This document shows positions 35,357 through 44,691 of a stretch of 49,449 nucleotides of DNA, in pieces. Source of the DNA: Phycisphaerales bacterium (GTDB taxonomy: Bacteria; Planctomycetota; Phycisphaerae; Phycisphaerales; UBA1924). Made by a program: the position numbers and the translations under genes. The DNA is taken from NCBI GenBank assembly GCA_029213305.1, contig JARGPA010000023.1, forward strand, positions 1-49,449, written 5' to 3'. The notes beneath the pieces were generated by a model. That model was not told the origin of the DNA and made no database searches. It worked only from the letters and a program-made list of their open reading frames with translations. The first letter of the stretch is position 1, and every line of letters starts with the position of its first letter.

Positions 35357-36352
35357 CTAATTTGAATACTGTGATAATGTGACTAGTGCAATCATAAGAA
35401 TGAGTAACCCAAACCAGATCATCATTGCGATCCTTGTAGATTGCTTAGCGCGTTTCGCTTCCCACCATGTGTAGGGTTTGATACCCTTCAAGTAAAAAGT
35501 CAGAACACTCGCAAGATTCAAACAGACAACATTGATCGATACGAGAAGCACAGCTCCGAGTGCATCATTGGTAGATCCTTGTACAATCAGCATCGATGCA
35601 ATGATGACTGGTGGTAATAGTGCAACAGAAACCATTACGCCTACAAGTGAACTCGCGACTCCTGCGGATACTGCAAGAGCCCCTGCAACACCTGTTGCAA
35701 GTGCAATTATAATTTCGCCAAGTGAACTGTTCGTTCTCGACAGAATTTCATTTGCAACAGGATCGAGCGGTAAAATCAAACCTGATACCAACCCAACTCC
35801 AGTTGCAGTGAGCACCCCATAAACATTTGTTTTGAGTGCACGAGTCATAAGTTGAGTATCGCCTAGTACTGTCGCGAGACCAAGCGCCATGTTTGGGCCG
35901 AGCAATGGCGCAATAACCATTGCACCTATGATCAATGCCGGGCTATTGCGAGATAAACCAACGGCGGCAATAATGCTTGCCAATACTGTCATCGCAAGGA
36001 ACATCGAAGTTGTATTCGCGTATTCATTGAGATCTTCGTATAGTTCGTTCCTACTGATTCGACCTTGGTTTGATTGTTTTTTGTCATCAACGTGTTGATC
36101 GTCTTTCACTCTACGGGGGGAGTAGGCTTCGACAGGTAAAACCAAAAGCTGAGCATGATCAGAAAGATTGAGTATTGGTTCGATCGCATCAACGAGCCCT
36201 TCGACCTCATCAGTTTGAACTAAAAGTTTGAATGTTGTCATTTCATCCCTTGGTTCTTCCCAAGTCCAAGTGAGTTGCGCTTCTTGGACTATCTTGCGAA
36301 CACGATCTGAGTGCACTGATGGAATGATGATTTCAATGAGGCGGCCTGGCAT
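35357..36352 (-). CDS. DUF389 / TIGR00341 family membrane protein
   Basis: 331 residues from the ATG at 36352, which has GGAG 6 nt upstream (12 nt shorter than the longest frame). A soluble N-terminal domain (about 1-105, starting GRLIEIIIPSVHSDRV) precedes five or six TM segments. The DUF389 core is visible as ALIIGAMVIAPLLGPNMALGLA and later VLLVSINVVCLNLASVLTFYLKG. Function is unknown; the family is widespread. It is convergent with the anti-sigma gene (68 bp apart) with no clear terminator between. Confidence 0.88.
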   Translation of the reverse strand: MPGRLIEIIIPSVHSDRVRKIVQEAQLTWTWEEPRDEMTTFKLLVQTDEVEGLVDAIEPILNLSDHAQLLVLPVEAYSPRRVKDDQHVDDKKQSNQGRISRNELYEDLNEYANTTSMFLAMTVLASIIAAVGLSRNSPALIIGAMVIAPLLGPNMALGLATVLGDTQLMTRALKTNVYGVLTATGVGLVSGLILPLDPVANEILSRTNSSLGEIIIALATGVAGALAVSAGVASSLVGVMVSVALLPPVIIASMLIVQGSTNDALGAVLLVSINVVCLNLASVLTFYLKGIKPYTWWEAKRAKQSTRIAMMIWFGLLILMIALVTLSQYSN

Positions 36353-36609
36353 GGGTGGCTCCATATGACGGGGTCAGATCGGGTACTCAAAACGCATCCA
36401 TCTGTACATTTGATGGGTTGGTTCGTCTTAAGATTCGATGAATTGCAATGCTAATTTATGTGAATATGAACTGATGATTCTTTAGTTGAGACTAATCGAC
36501 AAAGCATTAATTTGTTGCTCCTATACCTTAGAATTATCTCAGTTGAGCAATTTGTATTGATTTGATTCATGTGAAACCGTACATTGCAGCGTACTTGAGG
36601 AGAATCTAG
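36353..36609. promoter_or_regulatory. Leader/promoter region of the CotH protein
   Basis: 257 bp between divergent genes. A strong ribosome binding site (GAGGAG) lies 8 nt before the CotH ATG. No other element is recognised. Confidence 0.35.
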
Positions 36610-39600
36610 ATGATACGAAGTTGGTTAGCGATCTGTTTTCTGGTTGTCACATCTAATGTTCATGCGGAGGTTCCTCCCCCAACCGGTGACGCCGGGTATG
36701 ACGAGGCTGGCCGGATCTTCTTTACAGATGATGAGCTTACCCAAATTACAGTGTCGATGGATCAATCAGATCTTGAAACAATGATTGCAGATCCGTTTGA
36801 TAACACTTATTACCCATGTACAGTTCATATCGTCAACTCACAAACTGATACGATTGTGTCCGATGTTGCGATTCGCCCTCGAGGAAATACTGCTCGTAAC
36901 TCGATCAAAAAATCATGGAAACTCAAGTTCAATGAGTTTGTTCCAGGGCGTGAAATCTTTGGTTTAGAGAAACTCAATATCAACGGCCATCAAAATGACC
37001 CATCAGTGATCCGTGGGAAACTTGCGTGGGATATGTTCAATCAGTTTGGTGTCCCATCTCCAAGAGCATCCGCAGTTCATTTTTCGATTAATGATGGATC
37101 TCTCGTGGATGATGTCTATATCAATGTTGAACAAATTGATGATGAGTTCCTCGCAGCATGGTTTGGGGATGATACTGGAAATCTCTATCAATGTACATAC
37201 AAAGGTGAACGCGCAGATCTTCGGTATGTATCACCAGGTGATGCGCAAGCGTATGCAAATCTCGGATCTATTACCTATGAGCTTGAGAACGATAGTGGAT
37301 TGAATCAACATGCAGATCTCGCAGAGTTCATTAACTTTGTAGAGTTTGCAACTGATACAGAGTTTTTAGAACAGATTAACGATCGATTCAATGTAGATAC
37401 CTTCCTTCGTTCAATGGCTGTCGATTGTGTGAATGGACACTGGGACAACATTTGGTATGGCGCGAACAACTACTTTCTGTATATTAACCCTGGTACCAAT
37501 GTTGTAGAATACATTCCCTACGATCTTGACAATACTTATGGCATAGATTTCTTCTCAACCAACTGGGCAACCAGAGGAGTTGCGTCATTTGGAAACAATG
37601 GGTTTGGGTGGAATTTCTCAAGTCCATTCGGCGGAGGCGCAGAACCCCCTTTATTGAGGCGGATCTTTTCCATTCAATCCTTTCAAGATCAATATTTTCG
37701 ATATGTGAGAGAACTCGTTGGCGCATCAGGTACTTTGTCCGAACCAACACAGACTCAGTTCGATGATTCAACGAACGACACTTTCTTATCAAGTTCAGAA
37801 CCAAATTTTGATATCGAATCTGTAGTAATGTCGAACACCTCAGATATGTTGTTCGCTGATGTCCAAGTTGTCGGGCCTATTGATGTTGGAGGGGATACGG
37901 ACCAAACCCGAGTTATGATCTTCTTTGATACTGTGAGTGGGGGTTCCACTACAAATCCATGGAATCGAGATATTAACTCGACGACGCTAGCAGATTATTT
38001 TATAGGTTCATGGACAGACAACGGCGGAGGATTCATTCTCTACCGATGGACAGGTTCTGGATGGGATCAAACAAATGCAAGCTTCAACAACCCAGATGGG
38101 ATGGACCAGAGTTTGGATTCAAGCTCAGATGGGATCGTTCAGTATAGAGTCCCGTTATCACATTTGAACCTGAGTGAGACTTCGTCATTCTCGTTTGATG
38201 TTGTAACGACAAATGATCGTGATGGTCTCCCTGATCCAGGCATTGACCATCTTTCGAATCTCTCTCAAGCAACTCCGAACTATGAGACTCCTTCGAATCC
38301 AGGTGTATTTATACCGCACACATTAGAGCTGTATATTCCTACAACTGTGGGCGCCACAGAAGGTGTGTTTACACTTGCTCCGCGTGAAGATCACATTGAT
38401 CACCTGCAATTATTGCTCTCCCCGTTTGCTTTCACAGGTTCGTATTCAGGTGGAAATGCAGATTATGGGTTTGATAACTCTGACTTTGTAAGTTCGTTCA
38501 CAAATCCATCAGCATATAACGGAAATCAGCCTTGGGGATGGGGAGTTAAACCATACATCGAATCGCGAACCGATTATCTACGTGCGAATGCGCCCACTCC
38601 GAGTGCGTTGCCGCAGCTTTTCATCAACGAAGTAATTGCATTGAATGAATCTATCATTGCAGATGAAGTAGGACAGTTTGAAGATTTCATTGAGATCTAC
38701 AACAATGAAGAAACTCCAGTAGATGTGTCTGGGATGTATCTTAGTGATACTCCAAGCGTTCCACATTTATGGCAGATCCCCGAAGGTACCGTGATCGCAC
38801 CGAAGTCATACCTATTGATTTGGGCAGATAATGATCTGAAAGATGGCCCCTTGCATGCAAGCTTCAAGCTCAGCGCAGGCGGTGAGATTGTTTCTTTGTC
38901 GCATCGTGATGATCAGGGGAATGTGCTGATCGATTCTTTAAACTATCCATCCCTGAACGTTGATCGTTCATATGGAAGATCACCCGATGGCTCAGAAATG
39001 CTTGAAGTGTTCTGTGCTGTCACTCCGTTATCTAGTAATGATCCTCGAGATGATTGTTTCACAGATCCGGACCCGACACCAATGATCTTTGTGAATGAAT
39101 GGCTCGCAAGTAACGGCGGGACAGTTCTCGATGAGTTTGGAGAGGATGATGATTTCATTGAGCTCTACAACAACGAGAGTGTCGAAGTTGATCTGGGTGG
39201 ACGATTCTTAACTGATGATCTAACAGATCGGACGAAATGGGAAATTCCACAAGGTGTGAGTATCCCTGCAAATGGTTACATCCTCATCTGGGCAGATGAT
39301 GAACCCGAGCAAGGAATTCTCCATGCAAACTTCAAACTCTCTGCAGGTGGAGAAGCTATTGGGTTATTCGATCGTGTAGATAATCAACTAGCAGAAATCG
39401 ATTCGATATCCTTCGGCCAACAATCAAGCGATATCTCGCAAGGTCGTGCGCCCGATGGATCAGAATGTCTTACATTCTTTGATCCATCTCCTAGTTCTCC
39501 GAATCCGAATGGACCAGCGGATATCAATGAGGATGGGATTCTAAACTTCTTTGATGTTTCTGCGTTTCTTCAGTTATTCGCAGGGATGGATCCATCTGCA

Positions 39601-39684
39601 GATTTCAACGAAGACGGCAGGTTCGATTTCTTTGATGTCAGCGCATTCTTGTCAGCATTCGGGTCCGGATGTACTCAACCGTAA
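36610..39684 (+). CDS. Secreted CotH-like protein with lamin-tail domains and GC-type dockerin
   Basis: 1024 residues. Signal peptide 1-19 (VHA cleavage). A CotH-type atypical kinase domain (about 45-395) shows VAIRPRGNTARNSIKKSWKLKF, INGHQNDPSVIRGKLAWDMF and YIPYDLDNTYGIDFF. A middle region (about 395-640) is beta-rich. Two lamin-tail domains (about 665-780 and 825-945) each begin LFINE/FVNEWLAS and contain YLLIWADND/YILIWADDE. The tail has two calcium-binding units with LNFFDVSAFL and FDFFDVSAFL ending GSGCTQP. The first Cys of the usual dockerin Cys pair is absent. Likely surface bound; CotH proteins phosphorylate surface proteins in spores. Confidence 0.92.
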   Translation: MIRSWLAICFLVVTSNVHAEVPPPTGDAGYDEAGRIFFTDDELTQITVSMDQSDLETMIADPFDNTYYPCTVHIVNSQTDTIVSDVAIRPRGNTARNSIKKSWKLKFNEFVPGREIFGLEKLNINGHQNDPSVIRGKLAWDMFNQFGVPSPRASAVHFSINDGSLVDDVYINVEQIDDEFLAAWFGDDTGNLYQCTYKGERADLRYVSPGDAQAYANLGSITYELENDSGLNQHADLAEFINFVEFATDTEFLEQINDRFNVDTFLRSMAVDCVNGHWDNIWYGANNYFLYINPGTNVVEYIPYDLDNTYGIDFFSTNWATRGVASFGNNGFGWNFSSPFGGGAEPPLLRRIFSIQSFQDQYFRYVRELVGASGTLSEPTQTQFDDSTNDTFLSSSEPNFDIESVVMSNTSDMLFADVQVVGPIDVGGDTDQTRVMIFFDTVSGGSTTNPWNRDINSTTLADYFIGSWTDNGGGFILYRWTGSGWDQTNASFNNPDGMDQSLDSSSDGIVQYRVPLSHLNLSETSSFSFDVVTTNDRDGLPDPGIDHLSNLSQATPNYETPSNPGVFIPHTLELYIPTTVGATEGVFTLAPREDHIDHLQLLLSPFAFTGSYSGGNADYGFDNSDFVSSFTNPSAYNGNQPWGWGVKPYIESRTDYLRANAPTPSALPQLFINEVIALNESIIADEVGQFEDFIEIYNNEETPVDVSGMYLSDTPSVPHLWQIPEGTVIAPKSYLLIWADNDLKDGPLHASFKLSAGGEIVSLSHRDDQGNVLIDSLNYPSLNVDRSYGRSPDGSEMLEVFCAVTPLSSNDPRDDCFTDPDPTPMIFVNEWLASNGGTVLDEFGEDDDFIELYNNESVEVDLGGRFLTDDLTDRTKWEIPQGVSIPANGYILIWADDEPEQGILHANFKLSAGGEAIGLFDRVDNQLAEIDSISFGQQSSDISQGRAPDGSECLTFFDPSPSSPNPNGPADINEDGILNFFDVSAFLQLFAGMDPSADFNEDGRFDFFDVSAFLSAFGSGCTQP

Positions 39685-39702
39685 CACGGACTCCGGTGAG
39701 AA

Positions 39703-40176
39703 CTAGTGAAGTGTCATAATTGCTTCTTCGCAGACAGGAAATTTTCCATCATCTGGCGAGAGTTGATACTCAATAACTTTGAAATCACATTTCTGTAACA
39801 CTCGTATCGATCCCTCATTCTGTCGAGCAACTCGTGCGTGTAACGGACGAGTTGAAACAATATCGAGCATGAGCTTCAAAGCTTGTGTTGCTATCCCCAG
39901 TCCCCAATAATCTCGATCAATCCAATACCCAACTGAATCGAGGTCATCCATTTTGAAACAGGATATATACCCAACGACTTGATCATTCAGGAGAATTGTT
40001 TTTACAACGACAGTTGAGTCGTGTCTAACAGATTCCCAGTGACGATCGAATGCTTGTTGATCTCGTGGATAGACAACAGCCATTTCTACAGAAACAGGAT
40101 CTGCTTGATAATCATAGAAAATCGGGAGATCAGAACTCTCAACATCTCGGATACGGACACTTGTGTTCTTGTGCAT
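39703..40176 (-). CDS. GNAT family N-acetyltransferase
   Basis: 157 residues. The order VRIRDVESSDLPIFYDYQADP, VVGYISCFKMDD, VGYWIDRDYWGLGIATQALKLML and RVARQNEGSIRVLQKCDF is that of GNAT enzymes of the RimJ/RimL type: strand, acetyl-CoA pyrophosphate loop (RxxGxG/A, here YWGLGIA) and C-terminal NEGSIRVLQKCDF. The substrate is not predictable. It is convergent with the CotH gene (18 bp apart), and divergent from the FG-GAP gene. Confidence 0.9.
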   Translation of the reverse strand: MHKNTSVRIRDVESSDLPIFYDYQADPVSVEMAVVYPRDQQAFDRHWESVRHDSTVVVKTILLNDQVVGYISCFKMDDLDSVGYWIDRDYWGLGIATQALKLMLDIVSTRPLHARVARQNEGSIRVLQKCDFKVIEYQLSPDDGKFPVCEEAIMTLH

Positions 40177-40323
40177 AGGAACGAATCCTGTTTGGGTAGA
40201 GAATGAGGAAAGGGAATCGAGAAGAAATCATTCCGAATCCTAATTCAGCGAGTCACGATTGTTGTGATTGCGGATACACTAGCGTTTCAACATTTATGAT
40301 ATACAAACTTTTGAGGGGTAACC

Positions 40324-42822
40324 ATGCAATTTCAATCCATGCGAAAACTCATTGTGATTAGTGCAATGATGTGTAGTATTCATATACTTTTATCATCTGC
40401 AATTGGGCAAACAATTTCACAAGATGAAACATTGTATTCACCTCGCATGTTTGATCCCATCGGAAACGGATTCGGTGGAGATGTTGCAATTGACGATGGC
40501 ATACTTGCTGTGAGCGGTTTCCTTCCCGATTTCGACGAAAACAACGAAGACTACGGATCTGCACATCTATTCGATGTATCGACAGGTGTGGAAATCGCTC
40601 GATTAGTTGCTGAAGACGGCCACGGAGATGATGGGTTTGGTTCATCTATTGATATCGACAATGGGATAGTGGTCGTTGGTGCTCAAAACTTTAAAGACAA
40701 ACTCGGCGCAGTTTACTTGTTCGATGCAACAACAGGTGAGCAGTTAAGAAAGATCACCCCTCCAGATGGAGATACCGATGGATCCTTCGGGTTAAGTGTT
40801 GCAATTGATAATGGGGTTGTCGCAGTGGGCGCACCGATTGGTCCATTTAGCCCAGCAACTGGGTCTGGATATGTGTATCTCTTTAATGCTGCAACAGGCG
40901 CTCAACTTCACAAGCTGAGTTCAAATGATGGAATCGATGGGGATCTCTTCGGATTTAGTGTGGATATGGATAACGGGAGACTCGCAGTCGGCGCACCATT
41001 TACAAACAACCCACAGTTTCACACTGGTGCTCTGTATGTATTCAGCGTGAGTTCAGGTGTACAAATACAAAAATTTGTACCAACTAGTGTTGAGTTTGGT
41101 GACAACTTCGGGAAATCCGTTGCATCGAGTGGAAATCGAATTGCGATTGGTGCACCCGCGGATGGTAACAATAGTGAAACGGTTGGTTCTGTTTATATAT
41201 ACGATTCACTGACATTGAATCAAGTGAGCAGAATTGTCCCGGAAGAAAACAACGAAAAAGGGTTTGGCATATCTGTTGCGTTTGAAAACGACATTGTCGT
41301 CGCTGGGGCGAGCGGGTTTGATTTGTTCTCTGGATCCGCATTTGTGTTTAATGCGACCACTGGGATCCAAGCAGTTGAACTGAACTCAGATGATCTCTCG
41401 ACTGGAGATGAGTTCGGAGTAGCAGTTGCAATCGACGGGTTCAACATTGCAGTTGGCGCATTAAGAGAAGAGCATGGCGGACCAACAAGTGGTGCAGCGT
41501 ATATTTTTAGTACATTTACAGGAAATCAGAATGAAAAGGTATTACCTGCTCAAGAAGATCTAGCATTTGATAACTTCGGTTATGCAGTCGCCGCGGATAC
41601 GAGTGTGGTTGTTGTTTCTGCAAACAAAAATGACGAACGAGGGGACAACGCAGGAGCAGCGTATCTCTATGATTCGACGAACGGTGATCTTCTCACAACC
41701 TATCTTCCAGACTCAGGAACCCATGACGGAAACTTTGGGTACTCCTTAGATTACGATAGTGCGATAGTGGCTGTCGGCGCACCTGGAGACTCAGCGAACG
41801 GAACAAACAGCGGCGCCGCCTATTTGTATTTCGCATTCACGGGAGATCGTATTCGTAAGTTGGTTCCAACAGACGGGAACGCGGGTGATTTCTTTGGCGC
41901 TTCTGTCGCACTCGATACCGGGTTTAACGGCGGGATCCTCGCGGTGGGTTCAAGTTTCGATGATGATAATGGAACTGATTCTGGATCTGTGTATCTCTAC
42001 CAACCATTCACTGGAGTCCAGCTTGGGAAAATCTATGCGTCCGATGCAACAGTGGGTGATTTGTTTGGAAACGCAGTTGCAATGGATGACGGCACACTCG
42101 TTGTTGGAGCATATCGCGAGAGTGAACTTGGATTTCGATCAGGAGCAGCATATCTCTTCGACTTAGAAACGAACACTCAGATTGCAAAGCTATTGCCTTC
42201 TGATGGCGCTGGAGGAGATTTCTTTGGAACTTCCGTCGCGATTCATAATGGGATCGTCGCAGTTGGCGCTTGGGCGCATGATCAGAACGGAACCGATTCT
42301 GGAGCAGTATATTTGTTTGATGCAACGACAGGCGAGCAACTCGCAAAGTTCACGCCTTCTGATGCATCCGCAGAAGATCGATTCGGTTTCTCAGTTTCGA
42401 TCTACAACGGGGCCGTTCTGATCGGTTCATATCGAGACAACGAGAATGGGCTCTGGTCCGGTTCAGCATACCTCTTTGGAGCTTCATCTGGGGACGAGTT
42501 GTTTAAGTTACTCCCAAGCAGTGGTTCGGCGCAAGATTTGTTTGGGCGCTCTGTGTCAATCCATCTCAATAATATAGGAGTTGGCGCTTTGGGAGATTCT
42601 CGATTCGGAACCAATGCTGGCGCGGCATATGTGTTTTCTGTGCCAGATGGAATATGCCCTGCGGACTTAACCGATGATGGTACATTGAACTTCTTTGATG
42701 TCTCGGAGTTCTTAATAGCATTTAGTCTTAAGGAGCCTATTGGAGATTATAACAATGATGGAAGCTTTGATTTTTTCGATATCAGTGCGTTCCTTGCAGA
42801 TTTTGCCAATGGGTGCCCTTAA
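40324..42822 (+). CDS. Secreted FG-GAP protein (14 repeats) with GC-type dockerin
   Basis: 832 residues. Signal peptide about 1-28. The body (about 38-770) is built from 14 repeats of about 50 residues, each with a F-G-x-S/A-V core followed by D-N-G and V-G-A (for example FGLSVAIDNG, FGNAVAMDDG, FGTSVAIHNG), the FG-GAP/integrin-alpha N-terminal pattern. 14 repeats would fit two seven-bladed propellers. The tail has CPADLTDDGTLNFFDVSEFL and FDFFDISAFL and ends GCP, giving the Cys pair of the GC-type dockerin. Strong ribosome binding site GAGGGG. Adhesion or matrix binding is inferred. Confidence 0.92.
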   Translation: MQFQSMRKLIVISAMMCSIHILLSSAIGQTISQDETLYSPRMFDPIGNGFGGDVAIDDGILAVSGFLPDFDENNEDYGSAHLFDVSTGVEIARLVAEDGHGDDGFGSSIDIDNGIVVVGAQNFKDKLGAVYLFDATTGEQLRKITPPDGDTDGSFGLSVAIDNGVVAVGAPIGPFSPATGSGYVYLFNAATGAQLHKLSSNDGIDGDLFGFSVDMDNGRLAVGAPFTNNPQFHTGALYVFSVSSGVQIQKFVPTSVEFGDNFGKSVASSGNRIAIGAPADGNNSETVGSVYIYDSLTLNQVSRIVPEENNEKGFGISVAFENDIVVAGASGFDLFSGSAFVFNATTGIQAVELNSDDLSTGDEFGVAVAIDGFNIAVGALREEHGGPTSGAAYIFSTFTGNQNEKVLPAQEDLAFDNFGYAVAADTSVVVVSANKNDERGDNAGAAYLYDSTNGDLLTTYLPDSGTHDGNFGYSLDYDSAIVAVGAPGDSANGTNSGAAYLYFAFTGDRIRKLVPTDGNAGDFFGASVALDTGFNGGILAVGSSFDDDNGTDSGSVYLYQPFTGVQLGKIYASDATVGDLFGNAVAMDDGTLVVGAYRESELGFRSGAAYLFDLETNTQIAKLLPSDGAGGDFFGTSVAIHNGIVAVGAWAHDQNGTDSGAVYLFDATTGEQLAKFTPSDASAEDRFGFSVSIYNGAVLIGSYRDNENGLWSGSAYLFGASSGDELFKLLPSSGSAQDLFGRSVSIHLNNIGVGALGDSRFGTNAGAAYVFSVPDGICPADLTDDGTLNFFDVSEFLIAFSLKEPIGDYNNDGSFDFFDISAFLADFANGCP

Positions 42823-43000
42823 CTGGATTAGGGTTCACTAAAACCTGAAAATTCACATTGATTCTTGTTGATGGGGTGAGATGGATTCGAAGTGAATCTT
42901 TGTTGGTCGTTTAGCAATTTGGGTTAGCTGTTGAATTCGTGTTCGATTCCGAGCGTACTATTGTTGGTTGAATTTAGCAAGGATTGATTCATCCTTTAAT
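42823..43000. other. Intergenic region before the RimB-like gene
   Basis: 178 bp with no gene; no terminator or ribosome binding site of note. It may contain the promoter for the three-gene module. Confidence 0.3.
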
Positions 43001-43480
43001 ATGAGATCAACGGAGATCCATTTCGTGGAACCGAACACAACTCAGACGGCTGCAGGATGGCGAGAAAAAATCGATTTGCCTGAATGGGGAATTCGGCGAG
43101 TCCGTGCGAAGCTCGATACAGGTGCTCGCTCAAGCGCTATCGATGTTGCACAGTATGAAATAATCGATGATCAACGGGTTCGCTTTGAGATTGTTTATCG
43201 TGATCGTCCAACTCGAAAGACGAAATGGATTGAAACTCAGTATTCTCGCATGACGAATGTCAAACCAAGTAGCGGCGAGCCCCAATCCAGAGTGATGTGT
43301 AAAACAACATTCCGAATCGGAGATCAAGAGTTTGAATCAGAGATCGGACTCGTATGTCGAAAAGGAATGCTCTGTCGAATGCTCATCGGGCGTTCTGCAC
43401 TTGCGGATCGGTTTGTGGTCGATTCATCTAGGAAATATATTGTGTCCCCAAAGGTTCTTCGTTCTAAAGGAATGGATTAA
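43001..43480 (+). CDS. RimB-like retropepsin-type protease (PF05618 family)
   Basis: 159 residues from the ATG at 43001 (a TTG at 42968 is also in frame). The aspartic protease-type motif KLDTGARSSAID (about residues 36-47), together with a later LIGRSALADRF, matches the ATP-dependent zinc protease/retropepsin-like family PF05618. In Pseudomonas, the family member RimB acts with RimK, which adds glutamates to ribosomal protein S6. The RimK-like gene starts 3 nt after this stop, so co-expression is certain in practice. A second catalytic Asp is expected from dimerisation. Confidence 0.85.
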   Translation: MRSTEIHFVEPNTTQTAAGWREKIDLPEWGIRRVRAKLDTGARSSAIDVAQYEIIDDQRVRFEIVYRDRPTRKTKWIETQYSRMTNVKPSSGEPQSRVMCKTTFRIGDQEFESEIGLVCRKGMLCRMLIGRSALADRFVVDSSRKYIVSPKVLRSKGMD

Positions 43481-43482
43481 TT

Positions 43483-44691
43483 ATGAAACTAGGGATCTTG
43501 TCAACAGCTCCAAAATGCTACAGCTCTCGGCGGCTCAAACAAGCCGCTGAAGAAAGAGGGCATACCGTTCGCATCCTTAATACGCTCCGCTTTACGCTTG
43601 AGCTCGAAGAGGGTGAACCAGATCTGTACTATCGATCAAAGGTGCTCAGTGAATACGATGCTGTATTGCCTCGCATTGGGGCGTCTATTTCATACTTCGG
43701 AACAGCGGTAGTTCGGCAGTTTGAACAGATGGACATTTACACTCCGAATACTGCCAATGGGATCACAAACTCTCGAGACAAACTCCGTTCAATGCAAATT
43801 TTGAGCCGACACGATATCGGAATTCCACATACAACCTTTGTTCGAGATCGAGCAGATGTACTTGCGGCAATCGAACGACTCGGCGGTGCGCCTGTCGTGA
43901 TTAAGATCCTTGAAGGAACGCAAGGTATCGGGGTAATTCTTGCTGAAACGACCAAGGTTGCAGAAGGTATTATTGAAACACTCCAGAATGCAAAGCAGAA
44001 TGTGCTCGTACAACGATTCATCAGTGAGAGTAAAGGGAAAGACATTCGAGCATTCGTCGTTGGAGACACAGTTGTCGCCGCGATGCGCCGAGTAGCGCAA
44101 GGCGATGAGTTCCGGAGCAATGTTCATCGGGGTGGATCAACAGAACAAATCCAACTCTCACCTGAATATGTTGAGACTGCAGTCCGAGCAGCACAGATCA
44201 TGGGTTTGCGAGTCGCAGGTGTAGACATGCTCGAAGGTGATGATGGTCCTCTTGTGATGGAGGTAAACTCATCGCCTGGTTTCGAAGGGATTGAGGGCGC
44301 GACAGGACTTGATATCGCAGGATCAGTGATTGATTATATTGCTAGCCAAGTGAACTTCCCCGAGATTGATGTACGGCAACGACTCACTGTATCCAAAGGT
44401 GTTGGGGTCGCTGAGATCTTGATTCCAGAAGGATCTGATTTGGTTGGAAAAACGCTAGCCGAATCAGGGTTGCTTGAACGCGAGTTCACAGTGCTAAATG
44501 TTCATCAAGGAACAAAGGTAATCTCAAACCCGAAAGGGTCAAGAGTTCTGGAAGCGGATGACGGCTTGCTCTGTTACGGACGACTCGAAGAAATGCGAGA
44601 TCTCATTCCTCAAAAGAAACGCAGAAAACGAAAAGCAAAGGCAATAAAGCTTGATCCTCAATTGATTGTTGATCTGGAGAAATCTTCATGA
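43483..44691 (+). CDS. rimK: RimK-like alpha-L-glutamate ligase with C-terminal RCK_C domain
   Basis: 402 residues. The ATP-grasp ligase domain (about 1-295) starts KLGILSTAPKCYSSRRLKQAA and contains RIGASISYFG, TPNTANGITNSRDKL, VIKILEGTQGIGV and VMEVNSSPGFEGIE, the RimK pattern. E. coli RimK ends near residue 300; here about 100 residues follow, with VAEILIPEGSDLVGKTLAESGL and VISNPKGSRVLEADDGLLCYG (about 307-370), an RCK_C/TrkA-C-like domain that may bind a ligand, then a basic tail KKRRKRKAKA. It should ligate glutamate to the C-terminus of ribosomal protein S6. It overlaps the next gene by 4 nt (ATGA). Confidence 0.9.
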   Translation: MKLGILSTAPKCYSSRRLKQAAEERGHTVRILNTLRFTLELEEGEPDLYYRSKVLSEYDAVLPRIGASISYFGTAVVRQFEQMDIYTPNTANGITNSRDKLRSMQILSRHDIGIPHTTFVRDRADVLAAIERLGGAPVVIKILEGTQGIGVILAETTKVAEGIIETLQNAKQNVLVQRFISESKGKDIRAFVVGDTVVAAMRRVAQGDEFRSNVHRGGSTEQIQLSPEYVETAVRAAQIMGLRVAGVDMLEGDDGPLVMEVNSSPGFEGIEGATGLDIAGSVIDYIASQVNFPEIDVRQRLTVSKGVGVAEILIPEGSDLVGKTLAESGLLEREFTVLNVHQGTKVISNPKGSRVLEADDGLLCYGRLEEMRDLIPQKKRRKRKAKAIKLDPQLIVDLEKSS

